51,982 bases of DNA from an uncultured Clostridia bacterium (GCA_944342015.1 CALVMC010000009.1:1-51982); one strand, 5' to 3'. Positions 25,082-36,147 are shown, numbered from the stretch's first letter. Made by a program: numbers and translations. The notes: a model not told the origin generated them from the letters alone.

Positions 25082-26926
25082 TCAATTTCGTTCCGGGCAG
25101 AATACAACCCTTACTTCAAGGGGTGCGATTTTCAGAATTTCGGGCGTGTTCTTTTCCGAAATTGCGAATCTGCATCCTTTCTTTAAAGAATATTCCCCCG
25201 TTTCATCCGACATGTTAGCAATTATTTTTAGTTTGCCTCTTTTTGACGAATAGTTATAAACAAGAAGTCTTGAAATATTTTCGAATTCAAAAAAGCCTTT
25301 GAATTCCTGTTTATATTTCTTTCTTATTTGGGCTAAATTCTTATAATGGCTTAATATATCGTTATTGATATTGTCCCACGGGAAAGGTCTTCTGTTTATC
25401 GGGTCGTCGAAGCCCCACATTCCCGCCTCTTCTCCGTAATAAACGGTAGGAGTACCGGGCAGAGTAAAAATAACGGAAGAAGCGAATTTAAGTCTTTTTA
25501 TCGCCATATTTAAAACTTCTTCGGAAGGAAAAATATTCAAACGGTCAACTTTTGTCGTATTGGACATATCGAGTCCCGAAAGAGCGTTCAGGGAACGATA
25601 GGTGTCGTGCGTACTAAGAAAGCTCATGGAATTGTCAAGGCAGTGTCTTGGATAATTTTCCACAATGTTCATAATTCTGATTTTAAACCTGTCTGCGTTT
25701 CTGTCCATAGTAAGATCCAGAACGGCATTTTTGAAAGGATAATTCATAGTGCCGTCAAGCTGCTTACCTAAAAGATAAGGACGCATAGTGCCGTAGCTTA
25801 CCTTTGTGGAAGCGTCTTCCCAGACTTCGCCGATAACCGTAAGATTCTTTTTTTCCTTTATTTTGGCTATAAGTCCGTCGGTAAAATCGACGGGAAGTTC
25901 GTCTACGACATCGAGACGCCAGCCTGAAATACCTTTCGAGTTCCATTTTTCTATAACGCCGTCTTTACCGAATATGAAATTTCTGTAATCGGTATTGTTT
26001 TTGTTGACTGTGGGTGTAACTGTTATTCCCCACCAGCAATTGTATTTGTCGGGAAAACTTTCAAAATCGAACCATTTGAAATATTTTGAATTTTGAGATT
26101 GATATGCGCCGGGTTCGGGAAAGGTATTGAATTTATTGAAATAGATACTGTCGGCTCCCGTATGATTGAAAACACCGTCGAGCATTATACCTATTCCCCT
26201 TTTTTTACATTCTTCTATAAGTTTTATAAAATCCTTCTCTCCGCCTAAAAGTTCGTCGATTTCCATATAATCTGCGGTATCGTAGCGGTGATTTGAAAAG
26301 GATTTGAATATCGGCGAAAGATAAATGAGTTTTACGTTAAGTTCATCAAGATAATCGAGTTTGTCAATTATTCCCTGAAAATTACCGCCGTAAAAGTCAT
26401 TGGCTCTGTAAACGCCGTCGCTGTCGCAAACGGTTATTTCATCTTTCCATTCTTTGAGTTTTCCTTTTTTTTCGAAGCGGACATTCTCGCTTTTTCCTTT
26501 TGCGAACCTGTCAACGAAAATATGGTAAACTATACCTCCCGAAGCAAGATTCGAAACAGGATAAATTTTATCGTAAACGGTAATTTGCCAGTTTTGCGGA
26601 TTTAAAGACTGAACGGCTTTGCCGTAAGCGTCACGGCCTACAAAAGTAGTCTGATGTTTTTCGTAAACTTCGAAATAATACCAATAGATACCGCTTGTAG
26701 TAATTTCTATTTTTGCGGAAAAATTAGTAAATTTATCGTCGCCGCCGCTTTCGATAAGAGGATAATTGACGGGATTTTCACCGTTTTTGGTAACGATAAT
26801 ACTTACTCCGTAAAGAGACAAAGACTTTGAGACAGGAAAATTGAAAACAATTTCCTGCCCCGCCTGTATTGCCCCGAAAGGCGATTTATATTCCTTTCTT
26901 CTTGAATTATAAGGAAAAAATATCAT
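25082..26926 (-). CDS. GH13 alpha-amylase-family glycosidase (neopullulanase/cyclomaltodextrinase-like)
   Basis: 614 residues, cytoplasmic (no signal peptide). An N-terminal Ig-like domain (1-120) precedes the TIM barrel. The four GH13 regions are present: DGVFNH (about 247), GWRLDVVDE with nucleophile Asp (about 333), GEVWED with acid/base Glu (about 367) and STHDT (about 442). It likely cleaves alpha-1,4 or 1,6 bonds in glycogen-derived dextrins. It is the last gene of the glycogen operon, 35 nt after glgP, so a debranching or dextrin-trimming role beside the phosphorylase is likely. GGAGA lies 10 nt before the ATG. Confidence 0.88.
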   Translation of the reverse strand: MIFFPYNSRRKEYKSPFGAIQAGQEIVFNFPVSKSLSLYGVSIIVTKNGENPVNYPLIESGGDDKFTNFSAKIEITTSGIYWYYFEVYEKHQTTFVGRDAYGKAVQSLNPQNWQITVYDKIYPVSNLASGGIVYHIFVDRFAKGKSENVRFEKKGKLKEWKDEITVCDSDGVYRANDFYGGNFQGIIDKLDYLDELNVKLIYLSPIFKSFSNHRYDTADYMEIDELLGGEKDFIKLIEECKKRGIGIMLDGVFNHTGADSIYFNKFNTFPEPGAYQSQNSKYFKWFDFESFPDKYNCWWGITVTPTVNKNNTDYRNFIFGKDGVIEKWNSKGISGWRLDVVDELPVDFTDGLIAKIKEKKNLTVIGEVWEDASTKVSYGTMRPYLLGKQLDGTMNYPFKNAVLDLTMDRNADRFKIRIMNIVENYPRHCLDNSMSFLSTHDTYRSLNALSGLDMSNTTKVDRLNIFPSEEVLNMAIKRLKFASSVIFTLPGTPTVYYGEEAGMWGFDDPINRRPFPWDNINNDILSHYKNLAQIRKKYKQEFKGFFEFENISRLLVYNYSSKRGKLKIIANMSDETGEYSLKKGCRFAISEKNTPEILKIAPLEVRVVFCPERN

Positions 26927-26961
26927 TGAGAATTTATCTCCGCACTTGATTAAAGCCGAAC

Positions 26962-29403
26962 TTAATTTACTTTAATGTCTTTTAAAGTTTTGAGGTGCCA
27001 TATTCTGTCTGCGTACTCTTTAACGCTTCTGTCGGCTGCGAAGAATCCGCTTCCGGCGATATTCATAAGACCTTTTCTTCCGAAAGAAATCGCATCGTCA
27101 AAGGCTTTATCTATATCGCCTTGTCTTTTTGAATAAGATTCGAAGTCTGCAAGAACCATATAAGGATCGGAAACCCCCCAACCGCCTATTAAAGAATCGG
27201 TAATTTCGTGGAAGTCGACGCCGCCGATACCCTGTTTGAGAGAGTCGAGAAGATTTTTTATTTCGGCATTGTTTTTATAGTAATCGAGAGGATTGTAGCC
27301 TTCTCTGTACAGCTTTTGAATTTGGTCGGTAAGCAATCCGAAAATGAAGATATTTTCCTCGCCGACATTTTCGAAAATTTCAATATTAGCCCCGTCCATA
27401 GTTCCTATGGTAACTGCGCCGTTAATCATGAACTTCATATTTCCGGTACCCGAAGCTTCTTTACCTGCAACGGAAATCTGTTCACTGACATCTGCGGCAG
27501 GAATAATAGACTCAGCAAGCGATACTCTGTAATTTTCAAGGAAGATAACTTTAAGTTTATCGTTAATCGACTTATCGTTATTGATAACTTCGCCGAGCAT
27601 ATAGATAAGACGGATAATCTTCTTTGCCATAGTATAGGAAGGAGCGGCTTTTGCTCCGAAAATAAATGTACGGGGATTTATGTTAAGTCCCGGGTTCTCC
27701 TTCAATTTGTAATAAAGGTTAAGTATGTTCAGAGCGTTGAGAAGCTGCCTTTTATATTCGTGAAGTCTTTTACATTGAATATCGAAAATCGACATCGGGT
27801 TAACCGTTACCCCTGTTTTATCCTTAATAATTGCGGCAAGACGGGTTTTATTTGCAAGTTTTATCTTTCTGAACTCTTTCAATACCGAAGTGTCGTCTTT
27901 GAATTTCTTTAATTTCGAAAGTTCGGTTGCGTCCTGAATAAAGCCGTCGCCTATAAGTCCTTTAATGAAACCTGCAAGTTCGGGGTTTGCTTCGCAAAGC
28001 CATCTTCTGTGAGTTATTCCGTTAGTGACATTGAGAAATTTTGTGGGTTCCATAATGTAAAAGTTTTTAAATACATCGTTTTTAAGTATTTCCGAATGGA
28101 GAGCGGAAACGCCGTTTATCGAATGGGAAGCGGCTATACAAAGATTAGCCATATTTACATTTCCGTTTGAAATAACAGCACATTGAGCGACATTGTTCCA
28201 GTCGTTGGGGAAGTAATGCCAAAGGTCGGCGCAAAGTCTGTTGTTGATTTCGGAAACTATCTGATAAATTCTCGGAAGCAGATTATTAAACAAATCCTGA
28301 GGCCATTTTTCGAGAGCTTCCGCCATAACCGTATGATTAGTATAAGAAATTATTTTAGTTGTGAAATCCCAGGCTTTGTCCCATGAGAAGCCGAAATCGT
28401 CTAAAAGTATTCTCATAAGTTCGGGAACGCACAAAGCAGGATGTGTATCGTTAATATGTATGGAAATCTTATCGGGAAGATTTTCAATTGTTCCGAAGTG
28501 TTTCAAATGCTTCTGAATTATAGACTGAATGGATGCCGAAACGAAGAAATACTGTTGTTTTAATCTCAACTGTTTTCCTTCTATATGCTCGTCGGCAGGA
28601 TAAAGAACTTTGGAAATGGTTTCTGCGATAGCCTTGTTTTCCATAGCCTTTACATACTCGCCTTTCGAGAAAAGTTCCATATCGAAATCGGTCGGGGATT
28701 TAGCAGACCAGAGTCTGAGTTTATTTACGGCTTTCGAGTTATAGCCCGAAACGTTCATATCGTAAGGAACGGCAAGAACGGTATAATATTTGGAATGTTC
28801 GACTTTAAGTTTACCCTCTTCCCAATTTTCTTTAAGCACGCCGCCGAAGTGAACCTCGAAGGTTTCCTCTGTTCTCGGCGAAAGCCAGACGCCGCCGTTT
28901 TCAAGCCAATTATCGGGCATTTCCATCTGCCAGCCGTTAACGAGCTTCTGTTCGAAGATACCGTAATCGTATCTTATCGAAAAACCGGTTGCGGGAAATT
29001 CGCAGGAAGTCAAAGCGTCCATATAAGCGGAAGCAAGTCTTCCAAGACCGCCGTTTCCAAGACCTGCGTCAGGCTCGAAAGAACATAACTCGTCAAGGTC
29101 ATAGCCGAGATTTGAGAGAGTATCTTTAAAAATATCGTTAAGTTCGAGATTGTAAAGATGATTTCTTAACGAGCGGCCGGGTAAAAATTCCATAGACATA
29201 TAAAATACCTGTTTTGCGCCCGTTTGTTTAAGAGCTTTTTTCCAATCCACCCTTTTTGCTGTAAGTAAATCTCTTACCACTATGCAGACAGCTTTGTAAA
29301 CCTGCAATTTTGAAGCTTCTTCGAATTTAACTCCGAAGTCACGAGAAAGCGTGCCCTCTATGGCTTTCTTAATTTCCATAGAAGAAATTTTTGATTTTTC
29401 CAT
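26962..29403 (-). CDS. glgP: Glycogen/starch phosphorylase
   Basis: 813 residues, normal GT35 length. It releases glucose-1-phosphate from glycogen ends. The PLP-lysine signature EASGTGNMKFMINGA lies at about 650-665, with GNGGLGRLASAYMD near the N-terminus and THRRWL in the middle. AAGGAG precedes the ATG. It lies 18 nt after glgA in the same operon as the synthesis genes, so building and breakdown are made together and must be balanced by enzyme control. Confidence 0.96.
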   Translation of the reverse strand: MEKSKISSMEIKKAIEGTLSRDFGVKFEEASKLQVYKAVCIVVRDLLTAKRVDWKKALKQTGAKQVFYMSMEFLPGRSLRNHLYNLELNDIFKDTLSNLGYDLDELCSFEPDAGLGNGGLGRLASAYMDALTSCEFPATGFSIRYDYGIFEQKLVNGWQMEMPDNWLENGGVWLSPRTEETFEVHFGGVLKENWEEGKLKVEHSKYYTVLAVPYDMNVSGYNSKAVNKLRLWSAKSPTDFDMELFSKGEYVKAMENKAIAETISKVLYPADEHIEGKQLRLKQQYFFVSASIQSIIQKHLKHFGTIENLPDKISIHINDTHPALCVPELMRILLDDFGFSWDKAWDFTTKIISYTNHTVMAEALEKWPQDLFNNLLPRIYQIVSEINNRLCADLWHYFPNDWNNVAQCAVISNGNVNMANLCIAASHSINGVSALHSEILKNDVFKNFYIMEPTKFLNVTNGITHRRWLCEANPELAGFIKGLIGDGFIQDATELSKLKKFKDDTSVLKEFRKIKLANKTRLAAIIKDKTGVTVNPMSIFDIQCKRLHEYKRQLLNALNILNLYYKLKENPGLNINPRTFIFGAKAAPSYTMAKKIIRLIYMLGEVINNDKSINDKLKVIFLENYRVSLAESIIPAADVSEQISVAGKEASGTGNMKFMINGAVTIGTMDGANIEIFENVGEENIFIFGLLTDQIQKLYREGYNPLDYYKNNAEIKNLLDSLKQGIGGVDFHEITDSLIGGWGVSDPYMVLADFESYSKRQGDIDKAFDDAISFGRKGLMNIAGSGFFAADRSVKEYADRIWHLKTLKDIKVN

Positions 29404-29421
29404 ATATATCTCCTTAAAACT

Positions 29422-31947
29422 TTATAAACTTTTGTAAAGGTTGAGATATTCTTCCGACTGTTTATCCCAACCGAAGTCTGCGCTCATAATATTTTTAATT
29501 AAGGCAGACCAGCTGTCCTTATCGAAGTATGTTGCAAAAGCTCTCCATATAGCGTCCAACATATCGTAGGAGTTGTAGGAATAGAATGTAAATCCCGTTC
29601 CCGATTTGTCGGTAATATTGAAAGGAACGACGGAATCTTTAAGTCCGCCCGTTTCTCTTACGATAGGAACGGTGCCGTATCTCATTGAAATCATTTGAGA
29701 CAGACCGCAAGGCTCGTACTTAGACGGCATAAGGAATATGTCGGAGCCTGCATAAATCTGCCTTGCCATTTCGTCGGAAAAATCGATAATGGCTCTCACT
29801 TTATTACTGTATCTGTACTGAATATCGGAAATGGCTTTTTCGTATTTCCAGTCGCCTTTACCGAGTATTACGAGCTGTAAATCAGCCGAAAGAATTTTAT
29901 CCGCCGTTGCAAGAAGAAGGTCGATACCTTTCTGTTCGGTAAGACGGGAAACCATACTTATTAAAGGACGGTTTTCGTCGTATTGAAGTCCTATTTTTTC
30001 AAGCAAGGCTTTTTTATTGTCTTTTTTATACTGAATTGTTTCGTAATTATAATTTTTAATTATTTTTTTATCGGTTTCGGGATTGAAAATATTATTATCG
30101 ATACCGTTGAGAATACCGCTGATTTTGTAACTGCGTTCTCTTAAAATGGAATCGAGACCGTACGAGAAATAAGGGTCCATAATTTCGCCTACATAAGCTT
30201 TGGAAACGGTAGACACGGCTTTTGCGCATTCAATAGCGCCTTTCATATAGTTGCAGCAGTTATCCATCATTACCCAGTTTGCCCTGCTTCCAAGGCCTAA
30301 TATATCTCTTACCACTTCTTTATCGTATTTACCCTGATATTGTATGTTATGAATGGTGAAAAGGGTTCTGATATTTTTATATTCTTCTATACCCCTGTAA
30401 AATGCGTCGAGAAAAACGGGTACGAGCGCCGATTGCCAGTCGTTTGAATGAATGACATCGGGATAAAAATCTATTACTCTTAAAAGTTCGAGAACGGCTT
30501 TCGAGAAAAAGGCAAATCTTTCGCCGTCATCGAAATGGCCGTAAATGCCGTCCCTTTTGAAATAGAACTCGTTATCTATAAAGTAGTAAATTACTCCGTC
30601 CTTTTTGAGTTCGAACACTCCTGCGTACTGATAACGCCAAGCGAGATTCACATAAGTGTTTCCTATATATTTCATTCTTTTTTTATACTCTTCGGAAATT
30701 GCCGAATATAAAGGTAAAATTACCCTTATATCCACATTTTTTTCTGCAAGTGCGACAGGAAGAGCATAGGAAACTTCGCCTAATCCGCCCGTATGGATAA
30801 AAGGAGCAACTTCCGGGGAGACAAAAAGAACCTTGAATTTCTTTTCGTTTTGTTCTGTTTTATCTTTTATATCCGAAATTGTATTTGTTTCTTTTTTGGA
30901 TTTATAATCCTTTACTGCTTTGGCTTTTTCTTTAATTGCGCTTTCGCTCATTTCCGCTTCCTCCTTTATACTGTTGCGTTTTACGATAAGCAATTTATCG
31001 GCTGATATTAAATTTTCGGGTTTAACTTTCAATTTTAATTCGCTATCGGTTTTCATAGTTTTATCTTCTTCCTTTGTACAGATATTTTCAACAGATGAAA
31101 CCTCATTGTCGTGTTCTGATTTTTCAATGACTTTTTCATAATCCGATTTACCGTTATTTTCTTTATCGTAATCGGAAGGCAAATCTTTTGCTTTCAAATT
31201 GCGGTTTGTTTCGGTAATTTCCATATCGGAACCGAGCCCTTCCTTTTGAATTTCTTTTTCGCTTGCGACATTGCAAAGTGCAGCGTATGAACCGTCATTA
31301 TTATAGTAACCGATATTGTCAAACTCATTTTTTTCTTCCGTCAAAGACAACGCTTCGTTATCGTCTTTTATGATATTTAAAAGTTCGTCTATATCTTTAT
31401 CTGTCGTAAGTATTTCCGTCTTTTCGCTATCGGTTTCCGTATTTTCAGAAAGAACCGTTTCGTTATCTGAAATTGCCCCGTTGACCTGCCTACCGTTTTT
31501 AATTACGGGATAAACGATAAAAGGTTTTGCGTGGCTTTCTTCTTCCTGTTCCTGCTCTTCGTCGATATCGGAAAGTAACTCTTCCGATTCGGTTAAATCA
31601 TTATCGTTTTCCGTATCCGAACCGGTTTCGCCGTAATCGGCGTCGTCGTTAATTACGCCGTCCTTTGATAAAGTGCCGTGAATTTCCAAGGTATCGTCAA
31701 CGGCTGAGCCGGGGAATTCATCGAACTCAGGTTTTTCGTCAGCCGCAAACTCACCTTCGAACTTGTCCACAATTTGCTGTTTGAATATATCCTGTGCTGC
31801 TGTCGGATGAACGAATTCCACTTTCAACTCGCCCTCTTTTGCAGTCTTAACGGATTTCATTTTGATAAAAGCAAGGTGTTCGTTATCTTTTTTTATTTTT
31901 GACCCGCAAGTATCACCTTTGTTTTTATCACGGGTGTTATTATCCAT
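29422..31947 (-). CDS. glgA: Glycogen synthase with long acidic disordered N-terminal extension
   Basis: 841 residues, against about 475 for typical GlgA. The GT5 core starts near residue 370: KFKVLFVSPEVAPFIHTGGLGE (ADP-glucose site with K/TGGLGE), HSNDWQSAL, TIHNIQYQG, ILNGIDNNIF, and the C-terminal EPCGLSQ site. It transfers glucose from ADP-glucose to glycogen. Residues 1-370 are low-complexity, rich in E, D, S, N and K, with no domain. An in-frame ATG at 30951 (Met333) has AAAGGAGG 8 nt upstream and would give a 509-residue enzyme of near-normal size, so two forms are possible. The full start at 31947 also has AGGAG. Confidence 0.93.
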   Translation of the reverse strand: MDNNTRDKNKGDTCGSKIKKDNEHLAFIKMKSVKTAKEGELKVEFVHPTAAQDIFKQQIVDKFEGEFAADEKPEFDEFPGSAVDDTLEIHGTLSKDGVINDDADYGETGSDTENDNDLTESEELLSDIDEEQEQEEESHAKPFIVYPVIKNGRQVNGAISDNETVLSENTETDSEKTEILTTDKDIDELLNIIKDDNEALSLTEEKNEFDNIGYYNNDGSYAALCNVASEKEIQKEGLGSDMEITETNRNLKAKDLPSDYDKENNGKSDYEKVIEKSEHDNEVSSVENICTKEEDKTMKTDSELKLKVKPENLISADKLLIVKRNSIKEEAEMSESAIKEKAKAVKDYKSKKETNTISDIKDKTEQNEKKFKVLFVSPEVAPFIHTGGLGEVSYALPVALAEKNVDIRVILPLYSAISEEYKKRMKYIGNTYVNLAWRYQYAGVFELKKDGVIYYFIDNEFYFKRDGIYGHFDDGERFAFFSKAVLELLRVIDFYPDVIHSNDWQSALVPVFLDAFYRGIEEYKNIRTLFTIHNIQYQGKYDKEVVRDILGLGSRANWVMMDNCCNYMKGAIECAKAVSTVSKAYVGEIMDPYFSYGLDSILRERSYKISGILNGIDNNIFNPETDKKIIKNYNYETIQYKKDNKKALLEKIGLQYDENRPLISMVSRLTEQKGIDLLLATADKILSADLQLVILGKGDWKYEKAISDIQYRYSNKVRAIIDFSDEMARQIYAGSDIFLMPSKYEPCGLSQMISMRYGTVPIVRETGGLKDSVVPFNITDKSGTGFTFYSYNSYDMLDAIWRAFATYFDKDSWSALIKNIMSADFGWDKQSEEYLNLYKSL

Positions 31948-31959
31948 TATTAACTCCTG

Positions 31960-33072
31960 TTAAACTATTTTATCTTTGACTATTACGACCGGATATGTTT
32001 CGTAACCTGAAATATTCCTGCCTTCCTGCACGGTAACATGCTTATCCAAAATCGCATAACTGATATTAACGCCGTGCATGATATATCCGTTTTCCATAAT
32101 TATAGAATTTTTTATTACTGCGCCTTCTTCTATTTTAACGCCACGGAAAAGAACGGAATTTTCCACCGTACCGTTAATGATACAACCGTCGGCAATAAGG
32201 GAATTGGTAACATTTGCCTTGTCGCCGTAAACGGTAGGAACGCTGTCTTTAACTTTTGTCATGATTTTTCCGTATTTATAAAACAAATCTTTACGGATTT
32301 TATAATCGAGCATTTTCATATTCTGCTTGAAGTATCCTTTTATGTCGTCGATTATTTCGGCATAACCGTTTACTTTATAAGCCATAATTTTAAGCTGGCC
32401 TAACTTTTTAAAGAGAATATCTTTTTCGAAATCCCCTAAGCCTCTTGCATAAGCGTTTTCTATAAGGCTTTTGAGAAGGTCTTTTTTCATAAGATAAATG
32501 TTGAGACCTATCTGTTTTTTTCTGTCGTCGGAAACGGTGGAGATATACATATCCTTAACCGCCATATCGCTGTCGGTTTCGACTATGATTCTTCTTAAAG
32601 AACAAGGTTCTGCCTCATAAGTTACCATGGTTATATCTGCGCCGTTTTTTATATGGTAATTATAAACATCTTCGTAATCTATATTCGTAACTATATTGCT
32701 GTCGGTAATTACGGCGTATTCTTCTTTGGTTTTTACGAGATAATTGAATATCGAGTAAATCGCTTCGATTTTATCTTTATAAACGTCTTTCGACTGATTG
32801 TGCGCATAAGGCGGAAACATAGCGATGCCGCTGTTTTTTCTGTTAAGATCCCAGTCTCTGCCCATACGGATATGCTCCATTAAAGAATTGTAATTGTTCT
32901 TTGTCAGAATTCCTATTGAAGTTATACCGCTGTTAACGAAATTTGAAAGGGTAAAATCGATAAGTCTGTATCTTCCGCAGAAAGGAAGAGAAGCGGGGGT
33001 TCTTCTTATTGTAAGTTCGTTAAGTTTGGTTTCGAGATTACTTGCAAAAACCACGCCCATTATATTGTTCAT
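31960..33072 (-). CDS. glgD: Glucose-1-phosphate adenylyltransferase regulatory subunit GlgD
   Basis: 370 residues, paralogue of GlgC. The N-terminal nucleotide loop GGGQGTRL of the catalytic subunit is missing (it reads FASNLETKLNEL), while the fold motifs RLIDFTLSNFVNSGI, DWDLNR and the C-terminal left-handed helix repeats remain. In Firmicutes GlgD is a catalytically weak partner that raises GlgC activity in a mixed tetramer. The ATG overlaps the glgC stop codon (TAATG), and GGGGG lies 8 nt upstream. Confidence 0.93.
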   Translation of the reverse strand: MNNIMGVVFASNLETKLNELTIRRTPASLPFCGRYRLIDFTLSNFVNSGITSIGILTKNNYNSLMEHIRMGRDWDLNRKNSGIAMFPPYAHNQSKDVYKDKIEAIYSIFNYLVKTKEEYAVITDSNIVTNIDYEDVYNYHIKNGADITMVTYEAEPCSLRRIIVETDSDMAVKDMYISTVSDDRKKQIGLNIYLMKKDLLKSLIENAYARGLGDFEKDILFKKLGQLKIMAYKVNGYAEIIDDIKGYFKQNMKMLDYKIRKDLFYKYGKIMTKVKDSVPTVYGDKANVTNSLIADGCIINGTVENSVLFRGVKIEEGAVIKNSIIMENGYIMHGVNISYAILDKHVTVQEGRNISGYETYPVVIVKDKIV

Positions 33073-34280
33073 TATTGTTTACCCCCTTCTACCATTTCGC
33101 CTGCTTTGACGACGGATTGTTTTTTAATAACCGCCTTAGGTCCTACGACGGCAATTTTCCACTCGCCGTCTTCGGGGCCGCTCTGACTGCTTCCGACAAC
33201 GGCGCCTGCTTCCACTACTCCGCCTTCGCCAACTATTGAATACTTGATAACCGCATTCTCTCCTATGAAAGCTCCGGGCAAAATTACCGAATTTTCAACC
33301 ACCGCCCCCTTTTCAACCACACAGCTTTGCGAAAGAACGGAATTTAATACCGAGCCGTTTATCAAACAGCCTTCGGTGACAATTGAATTTGTTATCTTCC
33401 CGTTTTTACCTACGAAGTGAGGGGGTTCTGCGGTATTCCTTGCATAAATCTTCCATTTGTTTATAAGATCCAAAGAGTTCTTTTTATCTCTACTTAAAAG
33501 ATCCATATTGGATTGCCATAAACTTGAAATTGTTCCGACATCTTTCCAGTACCCTTCAAAAGAGAAAGCATAAAGATTTTGTTTGTCGGCAAGCATTTTA
33601 GGAATAATATCCTTACCGAAATCGTTGTTTGATTTTTTATTTTCTTCGTCTTCTATAAGATATTTTTTAAGCACTTTCCAGTTGAAAATGTAGATACCCA
33701 TACTTGCTTTGGTGCTTTTGGGCTTTTGAGGTTTTTCTTCGAATTCGGTAATCTTATTATTTTTATTAACCGACATAATACCGAATCTCGAAGCCTCTTT
33801 CAAAGGAACATCGATAACTGCGATTGTGCAGTCGCTGTGCTTTTCCTTATGAGCTTTAAGCATAAGCGAATAATCCATTTTATAAATATGGTCGCCCGAG
33901 AGAATAAGGACATAATCAGCGTCGTATCTGTCGATAAATTCGATATTCTGATAAATTGCGTTTGCAGTACCTTTGTACCATTCGCCGGATTTGCCTTTCA
34001 CATAAGGCGGAAGAATGAAGACTCCGCCGTTAAGCCTGTCCAGATCCCAAGGCTGACCGTTTCCGATATACTGGTTAAGGTCGAAAGGCTGATACTGAGT
34101 AAGAACGCCTATTGTGTCCATACCGGAATTTATGCAGTTTGAAAGCGGAAAATCTATTATTCTGTACTTTCCGCCGAACGGAACTGCGGGCTTTGCTATG
34201 TCTCTTGTGAGAACGCCTAACCTTGTTCCCTGTCCGCCTGCAAGAAGCATAGTAACCGTTTCCTTTTTTGCTGAATACAT
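33072..34280 (-). CDS. glgC: Glucose-1-phosphate adenylyltransferase catalytic subunit
   Basis: 402 residues from ATG 34280. It makes ADP-glucose, the committed step of glycogen synthesis. LAGGQGTRL with the following [18 protein letters not shown] and GDHIYKMDY are the catalytic and allosteric family motifs; left-handed beta-helix repeats follow. A longer frame starting at 34436 is rejected because it lies inside glgB and adds 52 residues no GlgC has; AGGGGG lies 10 nt before ATG 34280. It starts 1 nt after the glgB stop codon. Confidence 0.96.
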   Translation of the reverse strand: MYSAKKETVTMLLAGGQGTRLGVLTRDIAKPAVPFGGKYRIIDFPLSNCINSGMDTIGVLTQYQPFDLNQYIGNGQPWDLDRLNGGVFILPPYVKGKSGEWYKGTANAIYQNIEFIDRYDADYVLILSGDHIYKMDYSLMLKAHKEKHSDCTIAVIDVPLKEASRFGIMSVNKNNKITEFEEKPQKPKSTKASMGIYIFNWKVLKKYLIEDEENKKSNNDFGKDIIPKMLADKQNLYAFSFEGYWKDVGTISSLWQSNMDLLSRDKKNSLDLINKWKIYARNTAEPPHFVGKNGKITNSIVTEGCLINGSVLNSVLSQSCVVEKGAVVENSVILPGAFIGENAVIKYSIVGEGGVVEAGAVVGSSQSGPEDGEWKIAVVGPKAVIKKQSVVKAGEMVEGGKQ

Positions 34281-34281
34281 C

Positions 34282-36147
34282 TTATTTGTTCCCCCTTTTT
34301 TTGAACTTAAGATAAGTAACACTGCTTGCGGGAATATCCATATCGATAAAATAATTAAGTCCGTGCATCTTACCCTTCTTAGAAGTATATTCGGCTTTTT
34401 TCCATTTATCACCGCTTTCGCTTGTGAGAGCGGCATAATATCTGCCCTTTTCGGGCATTCCCATTTTATAACCTTTTCTTTCGACGGGAGCGAAATTTAC
34501 GACGCAAACAGTGTATTCGCCGTCTTTTGCCATTCGTCTGAAAGAAATAATATTTTGTGTATTGTCGTCTACGCAAATCCATTTGAACCCGTCGTAACTG
34601 TCGTCGAGTTCGTACATTTCCTTATTATTGAGATAATATGCGTTAAGTTCTTTAACGAAGTCCTGTAAATGTTTGTGTTCGTCGTAGTTGAGAAGGAACC
34701 ATTCCAGTCCCTCGTAATATTTCCATTCCACGAACTGACCGAACTCTCCGCCCATAAAAAGCAGTTTTTTTCCGGGATGAGCCATCATATAACCGAAGAA
34801 GGCTTTGAGTTCCTGAAATTTCTGTTTATATTCGCCGGGCATTTTATTTATAAGAGAACATTTTCCGTGTACCACTTCGTCGTGCGATAAAGGAAGAATG
34901 TAATTTTCCGAATAAGCGTATGTAATGGAAAATGTTATTTTGTTGTGCATATCCTTTTTGAAGAAAGGATTTGCCGACACATAACTCAAAGAATCGTTCA
35001 TCCAACCCATATTCCATTTAAAATTGAAGCCGAGTCCTCCGTCGTGCGGCGGTTTTGTAACCATCGGAAATGCTGTCGACTCTTCGGCAATCATAAGCAC
35101 GTCGGGATGATTGGAAAGAACGGCTTTGTTTAGTTCGCGCAAAAAATCAATGACTTCGAGATTATAATTGCCGCCGTATTTATTTTTCGTCCACTCTCCG
35201 CCCCTTCTGTTGTAGTCGAGATAGAGCATGGAAGCGACGGCGTCGGTTCTGAGTCCGTCGATGTGATATTTTTCCACCCAGAACATAGCGGAAGATATAA
35301 GGAAACTTTTAACCTCGGTTTTCCCGTAATCGAAAACCATAGTACCCCATTCTTTATGTTCTCTTTTGTTTTTATCGGAATACTCGTATAAACTCGTACC
35401 GTCGAACTCATATAAGCCGTGAGCGTCTTTCGGGAAATGGGCAATTACCCAATCTAAAATTACCCCTATTCCCGCCTCGTGGCATTTGTCTACAAGATAC
35501 ATAAAATCATCGGGAGTACCGTAACGGGAAGTCGGAGCAAAAAGTCCCGTGACCTGATAGCCCCACGAGCCGTCGAAAGGATATTCTGTAATCGGCATAA
35601 GTTCGATATGGGTATAGTTCATTTCCTTTATATAAGGTATAATTTCATCGGCAAATTTTCTGTAAGAATAAACCGTTCCGTCTCCGTTTCTTTTCCAGGA
35701 GCCGATATGAACCTCGTAAATATTCATAGGAGATTCGAATATATTGACTTCCTTTCTGTTTTTCAGATAATCTTTATCGTGCCACTCGTAACCCGAAATA
35801 TCGTAAAGCTTCGAAGCGGTGCCGGGAGTTGTTTCTGCGTGGTAAGCGTAAGGGTCGGCTTTATAAAGTATCTTACCGCTTTTAGTTTTAATGCAATATT
35901 TATAATTATCGTATATTTTCAAACCCGAAACGGTACATTCGTAAATTCCGCCCGAATCTCTTTTCATAATATTTTTCTCGGGGTCCCATTTATTGAAGTC
36001 CCCTACAAGAGAAACCTTTTGAGCCGAAGGCGCATAGACCCTGAACTGCCATCTGTTTTTTGACAGTTTTTTGGGCGCCATAAGTTCGTAAGCGTTATAA
36101 TTTGTTCCTTCGTGAAAAAGGTATTTAGGGTAAGAATTGTTATCCAT
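34282..36147 (-). CDS. glgB: 1,4-alpha-glucan branching enzyme
   Basis: 621 residues, normal GH13 length, with an N-terminal CBM48 ([19 protein letters not shown], 35-55). It adds alpha-1,6 branches to glycogen. Catalytic residues lie in [11 protein letters not shown] (Asp, about 301), MIAEEST (Glu, about 352) and [11 protein letters not shown] (Asp, about 419). AAAAGGAAA precedes the ATG. It is the first gene of the operon glgB-glgC-glgD-glgA-glgP-amylase. Confidence 0.96.
   Translation of the reverse strand: MDNNSYPKYLFHEGTNYNAYELMAPKKLSKNRWQFRVYAPSAQKVSLVGDFNKWDPEKNIMKRDSGGIYECTVSGLKIYDNYKYCIKTKSGKILYKADPYAYHAETTPGTASKLYDISGYEWHDKDYLKNRKEVNIFESPMNIYEVHIGSWKRNGDGTVYSYRKFADEIIPYIKEMNYTHIELMPITEYPFDGSWGYQVTGLFAPTSRYGTPDDFMYLVDKCHEAGIGVILDWVIAHFPKDAHGLYEFDGTSLYEYSDKNKREHKEWGTMVFDYGKTEVKSFLISSAMFWVEKYHIDGLRTDAVASMLYLDYNRRGGEWTKNKYGGNYNLEVIDFLRELNKAVLSNHPDVLMIAEESTAFPMVTKPPHDGGLGFNFKWNMGWMNDSLSYVSANPFFKKDMHNKITFSITYAYSENYILPLSHDEVVHGKCSLINKMPGEYKQKFQELKAFFGYMMAHPGKKLLFMGGEFGQFVEWKYYEGLEWFLLNYDEHKHLQDFVKELNAYYLNNKEMYELDDSYDGFKWICVDDNTQNIISFRRMAKDGEYTVCVVNFAPVERKGYKMGMPEKGRYYAALTSESGDKWKKAEYTSKKGKMHGLNYFIDMDIPASSVTYLKFKKRGNK

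Noticed and set aside
27208..27912. 234-codon + strand frame inside glgP
   Set aside because: Shadow of glgP codons; no domain and no ribosome site.
34281..34436. 52-residue N-terminal extension of GlgC
   Set aside because: It lies wholly within glgB and has no family match; ATG 34280 has AGGGGG and begins just after the glgB stop.
35479..36063. 194-codon + strand frame inside glgB
   Set aside because: Shadow of glgB; no independent support.
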